From Candidatus Solibacter sp. (GTDB lineage Bacteria; Acidobacteriota; Terriglobia; Bryobacterales; Bryobacteraceae), in contig JADGNT010000010.1 of assembly GCA_017883345.1 (NCBI GenBank), positions 1 through 17,293 of the forward strand: DNA of 17,293 nt. The letters run 5' to 3'. Made by a program: the position numbers and the translations under genes. Below the pieces are notes generated by a model. The model ran no database searches. It was not told the origin of the DNA and was given only the letters and a program-made list of their open reading frames with translations. Positions 15,534-17,293 of this stretch are shown here, one piece after another (positions within the stretch are counted from its first letter, which is position 1; each line of letters begins with the position of its first letter).

Positions 15534-16465
15534 TTTTTCTTGACTCTTCCTTTGGCTGGGGGAGTGGGCGGCGGTGTCTGGCCGGGAACGGGCGGCTGCC
15601 CGACCACTTGCAGTGTCGACCCTTCGGGCTGCGCCAGCGCGAATTTTTCCTGCGATACGCCTTTGTTGATGTCCATCTTGACGACGTCGATCACCACCGC
15701 GTATTCGTCCTTGGGGCGGTTGATCTCGATATGTTTCGGAAAAGGCACGTTGTCGTATGCCTTCCAATCGCTGTACCGCGCATCGGTGAGAATATTGCCG
15801 GTGGCGTCAAAAATGAACTGCCGGGCTATGCTCAGATTGTAGCGGTTGAACCAGATGCTGCGGCTGAGCTGCAACTGCCCGTTGCCGTTTTCATGCACCA
15901 CCGGGATGATGTAGAACGCGTTGTCCTCGTCGGTCAGGTTCATGAGCAGTACCTTCTCGGTTTTCAAATCCACCGGCCGCACCAGCATGGCGTCCAGAAA
16001 GTGCTGTGGGCGAAGGTTCTCGAGCTTGTTCGGCGAGGGTTGCTCGATCTCGTTCCTGCCGACGAGGAAGCGATTGCGCGACGGCACGTAGAGCTTGAAA
16101 TCGAGGCCGTTAGAGACCATGTCGAAGGCCTTGGTGCGCACCACGGGGTAGAGACCGATCAGGCGGATGTCCGACGGGCGGCGGAACAGGATATAGGCGC
16201 GGACGTCCTTGTATTCGGTAATCTTGCTCTTCTCGGCGGTTCCCAGGGCGGGCACCATATCGACTTCGGCATTGAAGTCGCGCACCGCTTCAAACTGCCG
16301 CGTGACGCTATCGAGCAGCGTCTGCCGGTCGGCGGTCAGCAGCGGTTGTGTATTGCTGACCCCCTTGCGGGCGATCAGGCGGCGGCGGGCAAAGCACGAT
16401 GAAAACCCGACGGAAAGCAGGCAGACGACGACCAGGTAAATCGGGACGCGGCGGAACGGCATCAT
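15530..16465 (-). CDS. LolA/DUF4292-like lipoprotein, first gene of ABC operon
   Basis: 311 residues. A basic N-terminus and hydrophobic stretch (VPIYLVVVCLLSVGF) end in FSSC, a plausible lipobox with Cys24, so a lipoprotein is likely. The mature part, with repeated beta-strand patterns (AYILFRRPSDIRLIGLYPVV, FKLYVPSRNRFLVGRNEIE, RQFIFDATGNILTDARYSDW, PFPKHIEINRP), resembles the LolA/LolB fold or DUF4292. That is a fold-level guess; no catalytic motif is seen. The tail is a Pro-rich linker ending in KGRVKKK. ATGs lie at 16465 and 16462; the second is exactly six bases after a TACAAT box and may be the real, leaderless start. It overlaps the permease gene (GTGA) and probably works with that transporter. 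Confidence 0.8.
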   Translation of the reverse strand: MMPFRRVPIYLVVVCLLSVGFSSCFARRRLIARKGVSNTQPLLTADRQTLLDSVTRQFEAVRDFNAEVDMVPALGTAEKSKITEYKDVRAYILFRRPSDIRLIGLYPVVRTKAFDMVSNGLDFKLYVPSRNRFLVGRNEIEQPSPNKLENLRPQHFLDAMLVRPVDLKTEKVLLMNLTDEDNAFYIIPVVHENGNGQLQLSRSIWFNRYNLSIARQFIFDATGNILTDARYSDWKAYDNVPFPKHIEINRPKDEYAVVIDVVKMDINKGVSQEKFALAQPEGSTLQVVGQPPVPGQTPPPTPPAKGRVKKK

Positions 16466-16468
16466 TCC

Positions 16469-16499
16469 ATTGTAGGCAGCGGGTAAACCGGACTGTCAA
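16469..16499 (-). promoter_or_regulatory. Sigma-70-like promoter of the lipoprotein-ABC operon
   Basis: On the minus strand a perfect TTGACA (16499-16494) and a TACAAT (16474-16469) are 19 bases apart, slightly longer than the ideal 17. Transcription would start at about 16462, on the second ATG of the gene, so the message may be leaderless. Confidence 0.6.
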
Positions 16500-16524
16500 T
16501 TCGCACTCCGGGGGGGGGATGTGC

Positions 16525-16530
16525 TATATT
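16525..16530 (+). promoter_or_regulatory. Possible -10 box (TATATT) for the tRNA-Ala gene
   Basis: TATATT lies about 98 bases before the tRNA and diverges from the lipoprotein promoter. A run of nine G (16510-16518) precedes it. The only -35-like hexamer, TTCGCA at 16500-16505, is weak and 19 bases away. Confidence 0.3.
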
Positions 16531-16627
16531 CGGTTACGGAGCGGTAGCCCTGGAGCGCTTTCTAGAAGCGTGTCCCAGCCAAGGTCGAGTTTTCTCGTTC
16601 CGGGGTATGCCGGTCTGCCGCAAACGT

Positions 16628-16703
16628 GGGCCTGTGGCGCAGTTGGGAGCGCGCTTCCATGGCATGGAAGAGGTCGACGGTTCGAACCCGTCCAGGTCCA
16701 CCA
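16628..16703 (+). tRNA. tRNA-Ala (anticodon GGC)
   Basis: 76 bases including an encoded CCA. Acceptor stem GGGCCTG pairs with CAGGTCC (one G-T pair). The D arm has GCGC-AGTTGGGA-GCGC. The anticodon stem CTTCC/GGAAG holds loop ATGGCAT with anticodon GGC, which reads GCC/GCT alanine codons. The T arm is GACGG-TTCGAAC-CCGTC. The discriminator is A, as required for alanine. The usual G-U identity pair at position 3-70 of tRNA-Ala is present as the third pair of the acceptor stem. Confidence 0.96.
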
Positions 16704-17293
16704 AACTTCTCAAACACTTACGGGCCTCGGCTCGTCAAACTCCGCGCCCGTGGAGTCCAACTGGAGTCCAAACCCCATTTGATGCACGGGCAGCCATGGG
16801 CACCGTGTGGATTTCGATGCTGCCCACTACCAGGCCACCAGATTCAATGAGTTGGCAAGATTGGGCACCGTGGGCACCGTATTCCACGCTTGTTGTTTGC
16901 TGGAGACGACAACAAACGCTTTCCATATAAGGATGTTGCCCAGTGCGCCCGCGTCCGCAGGTGCCGGTCTGGTCCGGTCTCGATATCCCCCGCCTTGTGC
17001 CGATTCGTGGACTCCGTGCCGATTGTTACTGGGTGGTGCGTTCACGCCAAGCATCGGTAAGCCGTGGCAGGCACCGATAGAATCCCTCCCGGCCACCCTA
17101 CGGGTAGGGCGTGATCCGGCCAGGTGACGTGAGCGCTAACGACTTCACGGGAGTGATCTCCCAGAACGCCGTATCTGGACCGCGAGCGGTGCTTTCGCAA
17201 AACAACCACTGGACGAATCAGTACGTTACGTAGTGATGTTCGGGAAGAAGTAGGCAGGTCCGTTATCGATGGGGATCAGGGCGTGATCTTGCG
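16704..17293. other. Gene-poor stretch downstream of tRNA-Ala
   Basis: I see no convincing gene on either strand in these 590 bases; the open frames are short and have no recognisable domains. There are short direct repeats: GGAGTCCAA twice (near 16753 and 16764), GGGCACCGT three times (near 16798, 16863 and 16872) and GTGCCGATT twice (16997, 17018). The 3' side of a tRNA is a common integration site, so this could be the edge of an element, but no integrase or repeated tRNA end is visible. Confidence 0.4.

Noticed and set aside
16735..16926. Short minus-strand frame after the tRNA as an integrase remnant
   Set aside because: 63 residues with no catalytic Arg/His/Tyr pattern; only its position next to a tRNA suggested it.

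Overview
The window looks like chromosomal DNA of a GC-rich Gram-negative bacterium, most likely an acidobacterium of the Solibacter/Bryobacter type. This is inferred from gene content (BshC bacillithiol ligase, an RseP site-2 protease, a lipoprotein/ABC operon implying an outer membrane, a secreted amidohydrolase) and from the many dispersed palindromic repeats between genes. No taxonomic marker gene is present, so the placement is tentative.

Layout. (1) 1-374: 3' end of rseP. (2) 448-2022: bshC. (3) 2159-2950: a two-domain VOC/glyoxalase-like protein. (4) 3048-7553: a flagellar block. On the minus strand are a rod-binding (FlgJ-N-like) gene and the 3' end of flgI (P-ring). Divergent from them on the plus strand are the 3' end of flhA, flhF (frameshifted), fliA (sigma-28), a FliN/FliY-like switch protein and a small unknown protein. 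flgI and flhA both lose their 5' parts at the same point (about 3634/3635). (5) 7850-9784, minus strand: a heparinase II/III-family protein, convergent with the flagellar genes. (6) 10118-10465 cupin; 10665-11960 exported amidohydrolase; 12078-13688 membrane GT2 glycosyltransferase, all plus strand. (7) 13742-16465, minus strand: an overlapping three-gene operon of LolA/DUF4292-like lipoprotein, MacB/FtsX-type permease and LolD-like ATPase. (8) 16628-16703: tRNA-Ala(GGC), followed by about 590 bases with no recognisable gene.

The main finding is damage to the flagellar block. One junction removes the 5' parts of flgI and flhA, and flhF carries a one-base frameshift. This could be true loss of motility or an assembly or sequencing problem; the sequence alone cannot decide. 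fliA, fliN and the rod-binding gene remain open.

The second theme is palindromic repeats. Family A (three copies, 2023-2116, 7565-7624, 9910-9978) has a GAATTTCCGGC stem and a 7-base loop; one copy sits inside a larger inverted repeat. Family B (11966-12012, 13701-13745 and a degenerate copy near 10486-10545) keeps a CACGAATG loop on a stem whose bases change in compensating pairs. A compound hairpin lies at 7687-7796 between convergent genes, and a GATGAACGC-type palindrome lies at 2993-3068. Two genes (rod-binding protein, LolD-like ATPase) take their last codons or stop from such repeats.

Several starts lack a Shine-Dalgarno sequence. Two of them have a good -10 hexamer exactly six bases before an ATG, which suggests leaderless transcripts.
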